Shown piece by piece: positions 1-12,800 of a stretch of DNA of 64,000 nucleotides (its first letter is position 1; each line of letters opens with the position of its first letter). A program made the translations under genes and the position numbers. The notes below the pieces were generated by a model that was not told the DNA's origin, did not search any database, and worked only from the letters and a program-made list of their open reading frames with translations. The stretch lies in NCBI GenBank assembly GCA_963970005.1, contig CAXAMN010025650.1, positions 254,201 through 318,200 on the forward strand, written 5' to 3'. The DNA comes from Durusdinium trenchii. Taxonomy: Eukaryota > Sar > Dinophyceae > Suessiales > Symbiodiniaceae.

Positions 1-2
1 GA

Positions 3-293
3 ACAGGGGAGGCTGAAGTTTCCATAGCTTCGAGCCTCCCGCCTCCCATCACCAGTGCAGCCCATGTACGTGCACGCTTCTTCAAAGTTTTGAAAGAGGA
101 TCCGGGGCTTCTGAGAATGGAGCATTTCATGGCTCAGGCAGCTTTGGACCCTGACAAGGCGCATCTCAGTGCTTGGATCAAAAAGTATGCTACAAGCGAC
201 CATCTCCGAAAGCATTCTGACCTGCAAACCTTGCAGCTCCTTTTAAGAAGGCAGCTGAAGAACCCACAGCTTGCTGCCCGCCTCCCATTGTGA
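3..293 (+). CDS. C-terminal end of an unrecognised gene (partial at left edge)
   Basis: One frame is open from the window start to a TGA at 291-293, about 96 residues. The last 70 residues look like real protein: helical, charged and leucine-rich, for example RMEHFMAQAALDPDK and LQTLQLLLRRQLKNPQ. I do not recognise a family. The left side is proline/serine-rich, so an intron boundary may lie there and the true last exon may begin near position 60-80. It is on the same strand as the helicase gene that follows, whose first recognisable exon starts about 440 bp later. Confidence 0.4.
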   Translation, partial: TGEAEVSIASSLPPPITSAAHVRARFFKVLKEDPGLLRMEHFMAQAALDPDKAHLSAWIKKYATSDHLRKHSDLQTLQLLLRRQLKNPQLAARLPL

Positions 294-562
294 CTTTTGT
301 AGCCATGAAAGGCAATGACATTCATTCAGTTCAAATTCATTCTTCAACTTTTTAATGCTGCTAGCAGCCGTTTCACTGCCTCACACTGAAGGTGTTGAGA
401 CTTTTAAGGCAGGAGCCTCCGACTGCCTGTCTTCCAAGACAGCTCTCTCGAGGTGTCAAAATTATGGTGCCGACTCAGGCTACTCTGTCAAATGATTTAC
501 GGAATGCTTTCTTTGATGTCTTGCTTTTTTGCTTGAACTACACCTTTACTTTGCCCCTCATG

Positions 563-595
<33 letters not shown>

Positions 596-731
596 ACAAA
601 CGCAAAAGCTATTGCTACCGCTACAAGCACCACTAAAAAGAATCCTTTCCTTCCCGCATAATCACTGTACACGCCAAAGAGGCACCAATGGCGCTCATAC
701 CACTGATGTCCATCACCACTGCGCTTCGCAG
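294..731. other. Region between two genes, with a (GCT)n tract
   Basis: The helicase N-terminus (Q motif region) should lie here or further left, but I could not identify it. A (GCT)n tract at about 563-596 creates poly-alanine and other low-complexity open frames that I do not regard as genes. Confidence 0.4.
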
Positions 732-803
732 GATGTGCTTTGCCGAGCCCGAACTGGCAGCGGAAAGACTTTGTGCTATGCAATTCCACTGGTGACGCAC
801 TCA
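732..803 (+). CDS. Helicase exon: motif I (Walker A)
   Basis: Reads DVLCRARTGSGKTLCYAIPL, the ATP-binding P-loop; the lysine of GSGKT binds the nucleotide phosphates. An AG precedes the exon (TTCGCAG). The right edge is either at a GT near 791 or a little later. Confidence 0.85.
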
Positions 804-3800
804 ATTAGGTTTAGAACGCTAGTAGGTTGGAGGCCGTCTCTATTAGGTTGGAGGCCACCGCTATTAGTCACTGAAAAACATGGTAATGCTTTTTCTTGTT
901 CTTCTAACAAATCACAACCTGAGACAGTGAACCTTGGCATCACTCAGGTTCAGCGTTTGCTGCAAACGGAGCAGTCTAAAGGTGCCAAGAAGATGCAAGA
1001 AGAATGAAGAGAACACATGAAGCAGATGTTGGATGTTGGAGTTTCTTCAATACAAGTGCTTGTGGCATGCGTTAGCTTCAGCACTTTGTGCAGGAGTTGC
1101 AACACCTCTAAGTGGTCTCGTCCTGGTCCCAACCAAGGAGATTCCCAGAAGATTGCAGACGCTGCAGTATCAAAGTTTTTGAATATCCTTGAGCTGCACT
1201 CTTGCCAGTGTTTGCGTTGATCTTGTTTTGCTTTTCTTGTCGCCGCCGCTGTCGGTCGTTGTTGTTGCTGTGGTGGCGCTGGTGCTGGTGCTGGTGCTGT
1301 TGCTGCTGGTGGTAGCGGCGGCGGTGGTGTTGGGCGCGCAACATCATAGTAACACTTAGGAAGCCCGATTGTGATCTTGAAGACTTTTTGTCTGGTTTGT
1401 TCTTGATGTTTGCCCGCTAGAGACACAGCTGCAAAGGCTTCAGTTTGTGTAAGACGTTGGATCTTGCCAGAATATGTCCCTGAGTTCAGAGTTGCAATCG
1501 TCCCCATTCTATTGCCCTCCAAGTGGACTTCAGTTTGAGTGGGCCTATCCTATTCATATTCTATGCAGTTTGGCGTTGAGCCCTGAAATTTTGTGCTCGT
1601 ACGACCTCTCCTGCCCCATTGTATTCGCTTCATTCTGGTTCTTGTTGCTGTTTGGTTCTTCTTGCATCCCTTTTATTTCTCCTGTCACTCAACCTTTTTG
1701 GTTTTGATCAAACCGATACAGACGGACAATCTGTCCACTCGTTTCACTCACTAGTATCCCGTGCGTTTGTGACTAATGACTAATGCAGGTGTCAAGTTTC
1801 TCAGCTTGCGTGTTTTGGGACCTGCTTGAAACCCACCACTGCTGAGAAGATGACAAGCCTTCTGAGAATCTGGCGTGGCCGTTGCATGCACATGAATGTT
1901 GCTTGGGTTTGACTTTTGCATCTTTTTGCTTATTTGTCCAGGAGCTCATTGCCCAAGTGCATGGTGTCATGACATCCTTGCCTCCCAGCTGCAGTTAGGG
2001 TGCATGGCCAAAGTTGCCGAAGTCAGTTTGACTTCTCGACCTGATTAATTCCCAACCAGTAGCGTCCTTGCTCCTAGTAGTATGGCCAGGAGCCCCTAGT
2101 AGCGTCCTTTGTTCATGTCATACATTGAGCCATGTGTCATGTCGTGGCGTTTGTTTTACACGAAATGGCACGAAAGGGGACACTTACATGGCTGAAGGAG
2201 GTGAGCCCTCATGCTGCCATGTAAGATGACAAAGTAGCAGAGCTACTGTCGCCATAGTGGGTTGACTGGTTGGGAGCTCCAGACTGGGCTTTGCGGCGAC
2301 TGCGCTTTGCACATTTCTTTCAGAATTAGCGACTGCAGAACAACCTGCTACATCGGAGTCCGTTGCAACTGTCTGCCAGATGATTTGGCCTGGCTTGTGA
2401 CCAGCTGAACCGGCTGTGCGTACTCCGGGTTGAAATTATGATTGTGGAGAAGGAAGGAAAAGCGTGGTCGCGCAGACAGTTGCAGCCCCTAGCCTAGCGC
2501 CATGTTGGGATCAGAGCAACTCCAGCAAATATATAGTGTATCTGATGAGGGCACACAGTTTGCATGGTAGCAGGCGCGTACAAGATGTCGTGTGATGGCA
2601 GTGTTGTGGTGTCAGTAGGTACTTGAGCTACGCGAACACAGTTTTGCCTTCCTACACCTGTGGCTTTGCGGGCTGACGAGCAAGAGGGGAGGACTATGGC
2701 CAGTTGCTGATAGATTCCAGCCTTAGCCCAAGCCTTGAACGTCAAGCAGGGTATTGGAGAAAATCGTTGCCAAGGTCAGGCACGAGCAAAAACACATTAT
2801 GGCTAAGGATCTGTGTAGACTTTGGGCATGCTCGCTGTGTTTGTAGCTGGAGGAAATGAGCTTCTTGCCAGCTATTTGCCAGAGCATGAGAAGTGCAAGT
2901 TGGTGGAGGAGTCGGAGATCTCAGCGTCGAAGTCATTGTTAAGGAAGAACAGGTCACTGACCTCAAGCGCCGCAAGCGCCAGGAAGGTGTCCGCTCCGGA
3001 AAGGATCCCAAGTTTGGAGTGTCCGACGAGCGAACAACTGACCAATTTGGCGATGGAGATCAGTCTTGGCACAAGAAGCTATTAGGAACAAGTGCATCGC
3101 TTCTAGTAACAAGTGCCTTACTAGTAGTAACAAGAAGCTACTAGTAACAAGAAGCTAGAACCTTTCGGTTGTAGCCCAAGACAAGACAAGAGTTGCCTAG
3201 ATAATCTAGATAAAGTTGTACCTCGGCAGCGCTGGGCTACTGTGATTTGCAACACTGGCCCGATGCTGGAAGTCTTGATTGTGGCTGTTCTGTTGTGGCT
3301 GTCTCTGTTCAAAAGCCAGGGCAACCCTTGAGCCCAGTTTGGGTGCCATGCCAAACAGCATCCTAGTAGCGATGGCCTCCACCTAATAGCGATGGCCTCC
3401 ACCCTGTTGTTGTTTCGTGTTACTAGTAGCTTCTTGTTCCTAGTAGCGATGCCAGGAGCCCCAGTAGCTTCCTGCTCCTTTCCAGTTCGCATCATTAGAC
3501 CTCTCTCCCAGGTTGACTTTCTGCTTCGATGTCATCACTGTTGACACCTTGCTATCGGGTGTGGGGCTCTCAATGGCCTAGGAGTCGCTGAGAAGCTAGC
3601 TAATGGCCCGGGACATTTTTGGAGAAGCTTCTTCAGGAGAAGTACACAAAAGCAGAAATGCCAGTGGTGTGTTGCTGGCACTATTGGGTGTCAAGCAAGT
3701 GTGGCTTAAGGCATCTTAAGGCCAAAGACACAAGTCTGCGAATGGTAGCAAGGGGTAGCATGTGGCCTCAACGTAGGGCCATCAAAAACCTTCCGGAAGG

Positions 3801-6800
3801 CTCAGTTTTGGGATTGAATGCCCCTTTGGTACTGTGAACTTCTATTTCCTCTTTTGTGTTGTTCTTATATTCTATTTCTCCGTGCCAGGTTGGTGACAAC
3901 TCCATCCTCTTTGCTAGCCTTGGTGAAGCAGCGCCAGGTGACAGTCGAACGGTTTGAAGCGAGGAAGTGCTGAAGCGAACATCACAGGATGCAGTTCGGC
4001 AGTTTGGGCGTGCAAGTTTTGGAGGGATAAGTTGAGTAAGGTGAACTAGAACACGTATAAGACTGTAAGACACTGAAATCTCTAAACGTTGAACCAGTGT
4101 GGCTGCGCAAGCATTGATTGTGAGATCACTTGTACGTTTCAGCATAATTTTTGGTCCTCAACGTTGCAGTTGATCTCGCACAACAGCTTTTGTCTGGTTG
4201 TGCTGGAGGCCAAAGGCACCATGAGACCTTTGGCTGAGTACGCTCGACAGTTTTCATGTCATTGTGCGCATTCATCCAACTACTAGTAGCTTCTTGTTCC
4301 TAGTAGTAAAGCCAGGAGCCCCTAGTAGCGTCCTTGCTCCTAGTAGCGATGCCAGAGCTTCTTGTTCCTACTCCAAATCTTTCTCCAATGGCAGAACGTT
4401 GAAGATCTTGATCCTGGATGAAGCAGACTTGATGTTCTCCTTTGGCTACGAAGAGGATGCCCTTTGCCCGAACTTGTTTCTTTCCCGTTGTGTGAGTAAC
4501 AATTTTTCATGACGGATTCTGAGGTGAAATCGCTTTGTGCCCTGATGCCGCCACAGTATCAGGCAGAACTGGATGTGGACATCGCATCTCGTTTGGAAAC
4601 AGATGATACTCTGTAAAGACAAGTGGAAAAGGGATCATAAAGCATCACAAAAAAATCATCAAAAGGGTCAGATAAAACTGAATTGAAGCTTCGATTAAAG
4701 AGAATAAACACGAACAAGTACTTGCACACATATTCAAGAAACACATGTATTGTGAACCCCGTTTTTGTGGATTTGGATGGGAGTTTGGAGGCCATTCTGG
4801 TCTCTGCTACTTTATCAGAGGAGGTCCAGCAGCTGAAGGCTGGAGATTCAGTTCCGATCTTTGTTGATGGAGTTCATTACTCTATTTTGTATTCATCATT
4901 CCGTTTTTTTTGAACTTGCTGTGTTTTTCATCGGTCGTGTTTGAAGAGGTTTGGTTCTGCTTCACACTGATAATTGTGCTGGTTTTTGTTTCAGAGTGCT
5001 CTTGTTTCAAGCTTCCGGAATAGCGGCTTCTTTCCGTTTGCTTTCTTGTATCCTTGATACAGTCCTCTCAGCTCTATTCTTAGCAGTGCTTTGTTCTTCT
5101 TCGATGCCATCACGCAAGATTCTAGCACCAATGAGGTTCTACAGATATTCTTTTACACGATGAAACGCAGTTCTTTTCCCACACTGGATCTTTGGCAAGC
5201 AAAGCTCAGGGCCTGATGTTGCACAAGCCTGTCGTGCTAAAGTTGGAGGAGCCCAGAGTGACTGGGAAGCTATCGCAGCTCCTGGGCTGAAGAGTTTGGT
5301 GCCTTTTCAGACTCCACGGGTTGTGAATTTCCAAGGAAGCTTCGAGTTGCTACTAGGAACAAGTGCATCGCTACTAGTAACAAGTGCCTTACTAGTAGTA
5401 ACAAGTGCCACGCTACTAGGAACAGGTGCCTTACTAGTAGTAACAAGGACGCTACTAGCTTTGTTACTAAGAAGCTTCAAAGACACACTGAAAAGCTTCT
5501 TGTTACTACAGGTGAAACGATTCCCAGTGAAACGATTCCCGGTGATTCTCGTGTCTTGTCTTGTGTGAACTTGTGTGCCTTGAGATTCTACTTCATTTGC
5601 CACAAGACAGACAAGTATCTCATTCTCTACACGCTGCTGACTCTCTGGCATGTTGGAAAAGTGCAAAAGCAGAGTAGCGGCTTGACATTGCAGGAAGCTG
5701 CAGCTTATTTCCGGCAAAACGCAGGGCACCCAAATGGCATCTAAAACGAATCTCTCAGGATAAAGGACGTACTGTAAAAGATAAAGGGGAAAGAGAGGAG
5801 AAAAAGGAAGGTAAGGGGCCCTTCAACAAGGCCCCCTGATGAATTAATGAAGCCTTAAAGGGTGCCCTGTCCCACCTTCCTTTTCTTCTTATCTTTTTCT
5901 TGAGATTCGTTTCTGCTTTGTTTTTGTTTTTGAGAATCACAGCAGCTCTTCTCCTCTGATACGGGCCTGGTCTGATTCTTCCGAGGCTCATTTTTGTGAA
6001 GAGCATCGATGGTGCATACCGCCTGAAGATACTGATCTGGACTTAAAAGAGATCAGAAGCCTTGTGGTCACTGCCAAAATGATGCTCAGCCTAGCGTTCA
6101 AGTTCTCTGAATGCTGTACAACTCTGTTCTCTGGAGGCTTGAACGCTTCAGTATCAACTCAGCTGTTCTCAACTCTGAGCTTCCGCACGCCAGTCGTTGA
6201 TGGCTCAGAAGAGATCCGCAGGACAAGACTTTCCAGGAAGAGGACGAGGTTGTAAAGACAAGAACAAAGAGATGAAAAGAAGGAAGGTAAGGCCTCCTTT
6301 ACAGGGGGAGCATAAACTAAGGGTGTTGATTCTTCAGACACATGTCTTGTCACGTGATTTCACAGCTCTTCAGATACTGTGAGAATTTGAGAATTCTCAC
6401 ACCCTAAGGGCAAAACATTCTCGACACCTTCAACCAGGGTCTTGTGGAGTTGCTGATTGCCGGGACCCAAGTCTCAGGACGATGAGAATGCAACAGCGAG
6501 CAGGTGAGCTCAAAAAAGAAGGAAGGATGGAAGAAAGGAAGGAAGAAAGCTAAGTCTACAGGTCCAAAGAAAAAAGGAGATAGAGAAAGAAAGCCAAAAA
6601 GGACATTGTTTGTTCATTTTTGACAATCTGTATAGATACAAAGCAGTCTTTTGTGTCCTTCACATCCAAGGACCCTGCACCCTGCATCAAGGTATCACCG
6701 TTTTCACTAGGGGTTCTTACGGTAGGTGTAAAGCAGCTGATGCTTAGATCGCTGAAGCGCGGCCGTGACCGGCTAACTCGCTGTACATTCATGCTTCTCG

Positions 6801-9800
6801 AAATCGTCGAAGTGCGTTTCGACTGCGCAGGCTCGCAGAATCTGGGTGGCCGCGGCGGGTGCTTCTAGCGACTGCGCTCTCGTTGTGGTGCCGTGCGCTT
6901 GTGCTTTGGTGCTTCAAAGTCGACTTTTCGTGACAGGCGCAAGGGATCGGAGCTGTTTTACTTCCAAATGCAATATTCGTGGCTGGCGCAGCACCACTGG
7001 TGATCTTCGAGGAGCTCAGATTTCGTGACAGGTGCAGTGAACAGTGACTTTTGGACATGTGGCTCGTTTGCAGACTTCGTGGCAGGCACAGCGCTTTGTG
7101 AACACCGCCACCGTCACCACGATCCCCACCTTCATCACCACCATCACCTCTCTGGACCCCAATGCGTCTAGATCTCTCGACTTTCTGCTTATAGACCTCA
7201 CACACACTGTTTGGGGTCTCTTGCCGGGACAATCTAGAATTTTTTCTGCTGCAACCAGCTAGACTTATTGCCAAGGCGTTTGGGGGTATTCTGTTGCCCA
7301 AGGGCACGATGGAACTTATCAGCTGCTTTCCTTTGTTTCACTGTTTCTACCTTTCCCGAAAGGACAACAATTTTTCTACTTTGCAGCGCAAAATCTTGAC
7401 CACCAGACACACACAAAGCAAAGTGGATCAAGTTACAAGTTCTTGAAGCTAAACGCAGTTTTTTCACTTGTTTCCCAGTAAAGCCCCTGCTTTGAGTGCA
7501 CAGAAAGAGGCTTTGTTCTGATATCCTCAAACATTCTGATTGCCTTCTGAATGAAAACTAGTGCTATCATTTTTTGGAGCCAACGAACGAGCGCAAGATT
7601 TGCCAGAGTTTTCTAGAGTTTTTGAAGAACGCAACAGGTACAAACCCACAAAGAGCTTTTTAAGTTCTCTAAGGCCACAGATGAAGGTCTTGGAGGGAAC
7701 CAGGCTCTTGGACTCCAAACTGATTCAATCAAAAGTACCTGCAAAACAAATTCACTTGGAATCATTCACAGTGGACTTAAGTACTTTGCTGTGTGTCTGA
7801 GTATGTCCAATATCTTGGAATGTTCATCGAACTTCTTCTTGTGAAACATTTGCATCGCAGGCGATTGAAGAAGAGGAGGATGAGGCTGAAGTTGGCCTTG
7901 TTTTGAAGAGGACCCTTTTCTTTTTTAGTAACAAGAAACTACTAGGAACAAAGGGCATCGCTACTAGGAGCAAGAAGTTACTAGTAGCTCCTGGCATTAC
8001 TACTAGTAACAAGAAACTACTAGTAACAAGGGCATTACTACTTGTTTTCGGTTTCCTTTGCAAAGCGGTTCTCGTGGCTCATTGATGTTTGCTGACATCT
8101 GTCAGGGTGACTGGGAAGAAGGTGAGGAAGGCGAGGAAGAGGAGCTTGATGGAGATGAGGAGGAAAAAAGCGAAACAGAGGAGTGCCAGGAAAAGTGAAA
8201 GCGCAGTGGCTAAGTTTACCAGGAAATCTAGGAACCAATTCAATCATGCGAGCCATTGCATCCCAAGCCTGGTAGCTACTTGAGCTTTCTCGGTACTTGT
8301 CAGCCACTACTTCTCTCTACTCCTCCTAGATTCAATCACAGAAAGGCAAACAACAAAATGAGCTGAGTTGCCTTCATTTCACGTTCGTTTGATTGACCCT
8401 AGGCCCTCCCTGGCCCTAGCTACCCCTAGAGTTTCTACTCTGAGAATGCTACAGGGCCCTAGGATGCCCTTAATCAGGAATGCCAAGCACCCTTTACTAC
8501 AATAGGAAGGCCTTCTTCATTTTTCTTTTGTGTCCTTTCTCCTTTCTTGCTTTCTTTCCTATTGTTTCTTGATTCCTTCTCCACATTGTCCTTTCAATTC
8601 TTTTCTTTGGCTTACAGCTTACTTCGATGGACGTGCAGGAGACTGCGGTGAAGCTGGAGGTGCGGAAGCCTTGTGTCAAGCTTTTCAAAATAATGCATTT
8701 TTTTGAACAGGTCTCCTCTGAAACTGCCGCAAAGACGCTTAGGAATGCTCAGCAAAAGCCGACCACATAAGTTTTTCGACTTCTCTCTGGTTTCTCTCAT
8801 TATACTAGGAGCATTCTTGCTGCTAGTAACAAGAAGCTTTGTCAAAAGAATGCACCAAGTGGTCACTCTTGTGTTTCGTCTCAGGCATCGGGCCCGCGGA
8901 GGCGGGAGTAAGCCGAGTATATACTAGCAAAAGGAACCTACTTGCGATGGCCTCCACCCTGCTTCTTGCTCCTAGTAGTAAGGCCAGGAGCCCCTAGTAG
9001 CGTCCTTGCTCCTAGTAGCGTTGCCAGGAGCCCCTAGTAGCTTCTGCCCCTAGTAGAGAGGCAGGAGTTTAATAATTTCGGTCGCAGAAATTCGTCTTGT
9101 CCGGAGGTCTGCCTTGAGAACTTCTAAAACCAAGGATGCCGAAGAGAGGGTAGCAACGCCAACTTGTCAAGCTGAAGAAGACGAAGAAGTGGAAGAGGAA
9201 GAGGAAGAGGAGGAGGAGGAAGAAGACGGGGAAGAAGTGGAAGAAGTGGAAGAGAACAAGTTGAACAATTCTAGTTAATAGTTAATGTTATATAAATTTA
9301 ATTCTAATAGCGATGCACTTGTTACTACTAGTAAGGCACCTGTTACTACTAGCGTGGCACTTGTTACTAGGAGGAAGAAGACGGGGAAGAAGTGGAAGAG
9401 AAAGCCACCGAGCAGAACCAAAAGGGCAAACAAGAGGAGCGAGGGCAGACAGCAATTGTTGGCGACGAGGATATTGGCTTTTGATGAATCTAAGACAATG
9501 GGGCATTGCTGTACTTCGATGGATTATCAGTTCAGGGTCAACAAAATCAGTGAATCCTGCTCTAATTCAAGTCTAGAGCTCTGCTATCAAGACTTAGGAT
9601 CCAACAAAAGAGGCTGACGCTGTCATGAAATATCTCCCAGAAACTAGGAAAAGCTTGTATGAGTGCAGCCACTGATCTCCTGTGACCATGAAATACTTTT
9701 GACATCGCTTTACCCCTGCTTCTATTCACCTATTGCTTTAGAACAGAGTGGTCGGAGTGGTAGTTGCAGTGGGCGCAGGTGAAGAAGACGGTGAAGCAGC

Positions 9801-12800
9801 CACAGCAGTCCCGCAGAGCTAAGGCGCTCTGTTTGGGGCAAAGAACAATGAAGAAACCTGAGGGATTACCGCGACCAGAAATCAGTGTCGTCACATGAAC
9901 CGGGTTTCAACGATGGTAGTGGAAGTGAACAACCTAATAGCGATGACCTCCTGTATTGAAATGACATATCATATCTTTAGAGATCATTGAAGAGATCTCT
10001 TTCGCAGTCAATATTCAGGGATCAATTTCTCATACGGAACACTTCTGAGATTGCAGCTTGACAGCTCGTAGGTGCAGTCTTAGACCCTTAGTGCGTAGCC
10101 CTTTGGTTAACTTTCATAAGGTATTTACCGTCAATCCACAGGCCAAACCTTTAGCAGGGGATCTTAGTGGCAAGGTCAGGACGGTCACACTTTCACGTGA
10201 AAAAGCCTCAAGGGTAGTTCCGGACAGTCTGATAGCAGCACTTCTTCAAGCACACCAGCAATTCAAAAGCTGCTACTGCGTTGGAGGCCTATTAAGTTCT
10301 TTCTTCAAAGTTATAAATCCGTTCAAAGCAGTTCTGGAGTCACGACCTGCTGAAATGCACCGCAGTGCAGGCCGATGATCAATATTCTTTGACAAGAGGA
10401 GTTGATTTGAACAATGCGGGGAGCTATTTTTTCTTATGTGTTGCACATGGTCTCTCAAAGGAGATCAAGATTGATTGAAAGCAAAGGTCACCACTGTGCT
10501 CAATGCAGATGTCCCAACAACAGTTCGCGACTACGTCATGGGCTATGCGGCTATGATTTGTTTGCGACAGCATCATACATCAGTTGGATGCGCATGTTCT
10601 GCAGTTTGTAAGGCCTTTTTGGATGAAAGTTTTCACAGTCATCCATGAACCAAATCATTAAGCCTTTGCTTTTCTCGTCAAACATACTAGTAGCTTCTTA
10701 AGCTCTCGTAGCCTTCTCCTCTTTGCTTGCTTACTACGGGCTAATCTTCAGGGATTAAGTTTCCTTTTAGGACACTTACTACTAGGAGCAAGAACGCTAC
10801 TAGGGGCTCCTGGCATCGCTACTAGGAGCAATGTTCGCGAGACCAAATGATTAGTGCGAGCGCTTCTTCAAGGCTAAGGAAGCTCCCCGCCGCCCTCAGG
10901 CAGGGGGAGCTTCCTTGAAGAAGCGTGAGCGATCCTGCATCCATACTAGTAGCTTAAGTAGCTAGGAGTGTCCTAATAGCTAGGAGCGAACAAGGTTGTC
11001 CCTTAATTAATTAAGATGCCTACCTAATTAAGCAAGGAGGCGGGGCCACGGTCTAATGCAAAAGAACACTTTCACAGTTGCCACAGTTGAGTGAGGTCCA
11101 TCGAGTCGGGCGCTGTGCTCGTGGTGGTGCCAGTGGCACTGCGTCGGACCCCGAGAGAAAGAGAAAGACACCACAAAAGACGCCATGGATTTCTGCACCT
11201 AATAGCAATGGCCCCCACCCCAATAGCGATGGCTTCCAACCTACATGGATTTTTGGCAAAATTGCAACTTTTCGCCACATGGGCAGGTTGACGCTTTGCA
11301 CCTATGAGGAGGAGTCCTGAGCTCAAACCCTTCCAGCTCTTTGACTCTTTGACAAGGAAAGACATGATGCCTTATAGCTGTGTTTCTGAGTTGTTTCTCA
11401 TGTTTCTAAGGCCTCAACTTCAGAAGATAATTCGAGCACAGAATGCTGCAGGAAAGCGCAGGGAGCATGCATATGGGCAAGACCGACTGAGAACCCTTGA
11501 ATGTCAGGAGGCACCGGTCCTCTGCAGCCCTTGCCCATGCAGATCTCGGACGCAGAGCGCTTTCGTATCCTCCTCGGTGTGGAGTTGAGAAGTAGGTCAC
11601 GATCAAGTTGCCTCTGCAGGCTATCGAGTAGAAGACATGGTGGGGATCTGAGTTCGAGGTTTTTGCTACATTTATCCTGTGCTTCTGGAAGAGTCGATGA
11701 ATCTCGAATTGGTCATGTGTTGAGGCACGAGGTCTGACCAAAAAAGTCGTGGCAAAGTACCGCGCACGAGAGCTTCAGCTCGAGGCGGGGCTGAGCAGCA
11801 GAGGATGAGTATGGTCTCCCAGCTAATAGGACTGGCCTGCAACCATATAGCGATGGCCTCCAACCTACTGTAATAGCAATGGCCCCACTACAAGTAGTTC
11901 CCGGGCAAGCCGGCGGCGGAAGTTTCCAAAAGAATGAACCTACAGGAAATGGGCATGTGGCAGGCTGATTCGCCGAGCTGCGATGTTCTTTGACAAAACA
12001 AGTTGGACCCGACCAATGGAGCGAAAGCGAAGCAACCACCGTCAACTGTCTCGCAGGAAAAAATGTTGTTCATGCATTTTGCAAAATACAGAATAGAGAT
12101 GACTCAGCCGCGTAGTAAAGTTGTACTACAAAGTCGCCAGTTCTCAGCTTCCAGCTCCACGGCTTGCTCCGCGTACTAAAGTTGTACTACAAAGTCGCCA
12201 GTTCTCAGCTTCCAGCTCCCCAGCTACTCCGCGTACTAAAGTTGTACTACAAAGTCGCCAGTTCTCATCTTCCAGCTCCCCAGATACTCCGCGTACTAGA
12301 GTTGTACTACAAAGTTGCCAGTTTTCAGCTTCCAGCTCCACAGATTGCTCCGCGTACTAAAGTTGTACTAGAAAGTCGCCAGTTCTCATCTTCCAGCTCC
12401 ACAGCTTGCTCCGCGTACTAAAGTTGTACTAGAAAGTCGCCAGTTCTCATCTTCCAGCTCCACAGATTGCTCCGCGTACTAAAGTTGCACTACAAGGTCG
12501 CCAGTTCTCATCTTCCAGCTCCCCAGATACTCCGCGTACTAAAGTTGCACTACAAAGTCGCCAGTTGTCATCTTCCAGCTCCCCAGATACTCCGCGTACT
12601 AAAGTTGTACTACAAAGTCGCCAGTTCTCAGCTTCTAGCTCCCCAGATACTCCGCAAGTCGCCAGTTCTCATCTTCCAGCTCCACAGATTGCTCCGCGTA
12701 CTAAAGTTGCACTACAAAGTCGCCAGTTCTCATCTTCCAGCTCCCCAGATACTCCGCGTACTAAAGATGTACTACAAAGTCGCCAGTTCTCAGCTTCCAG

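Larger units (their letters stand above)
1991..4393. other. Intron-rich stretch; motif Ib exon not located
   Basis: Motif Ib (GTP) and its flanks should be encoded here. I saw no convincing exon. A charged open frame at 2893-3085 could be coding but matches nothing I know. Small repeats occur at about 2056-2112, 3088-3158 and 3357-3482. Confidence 0.4.
8199..9171. other. Intron of the helicase gene
   Basis: Pyrimidine-rich stretch at about 8500-8600 and small repeats at 8806-8840 and 8936-9062. No exon recognised. Confidence 0.45.

Noticed and set aside
392..661. Frame with a poly-alanine run
   Set aside because: Caused by the (GCT)n tract; the bordering residues match nothing in the helicase family.
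2893..3144. Charged frame that might be a helicase exon
   Set aside because: It does not match the expected motif Ib region, and two other frames over the same bases look equally protein-like.
6789..7307. 172-residue minus-strand frame
   Set aside because: Overlaps degenerate satellite pieces and lies in a helicase intron; no recognisable domain.
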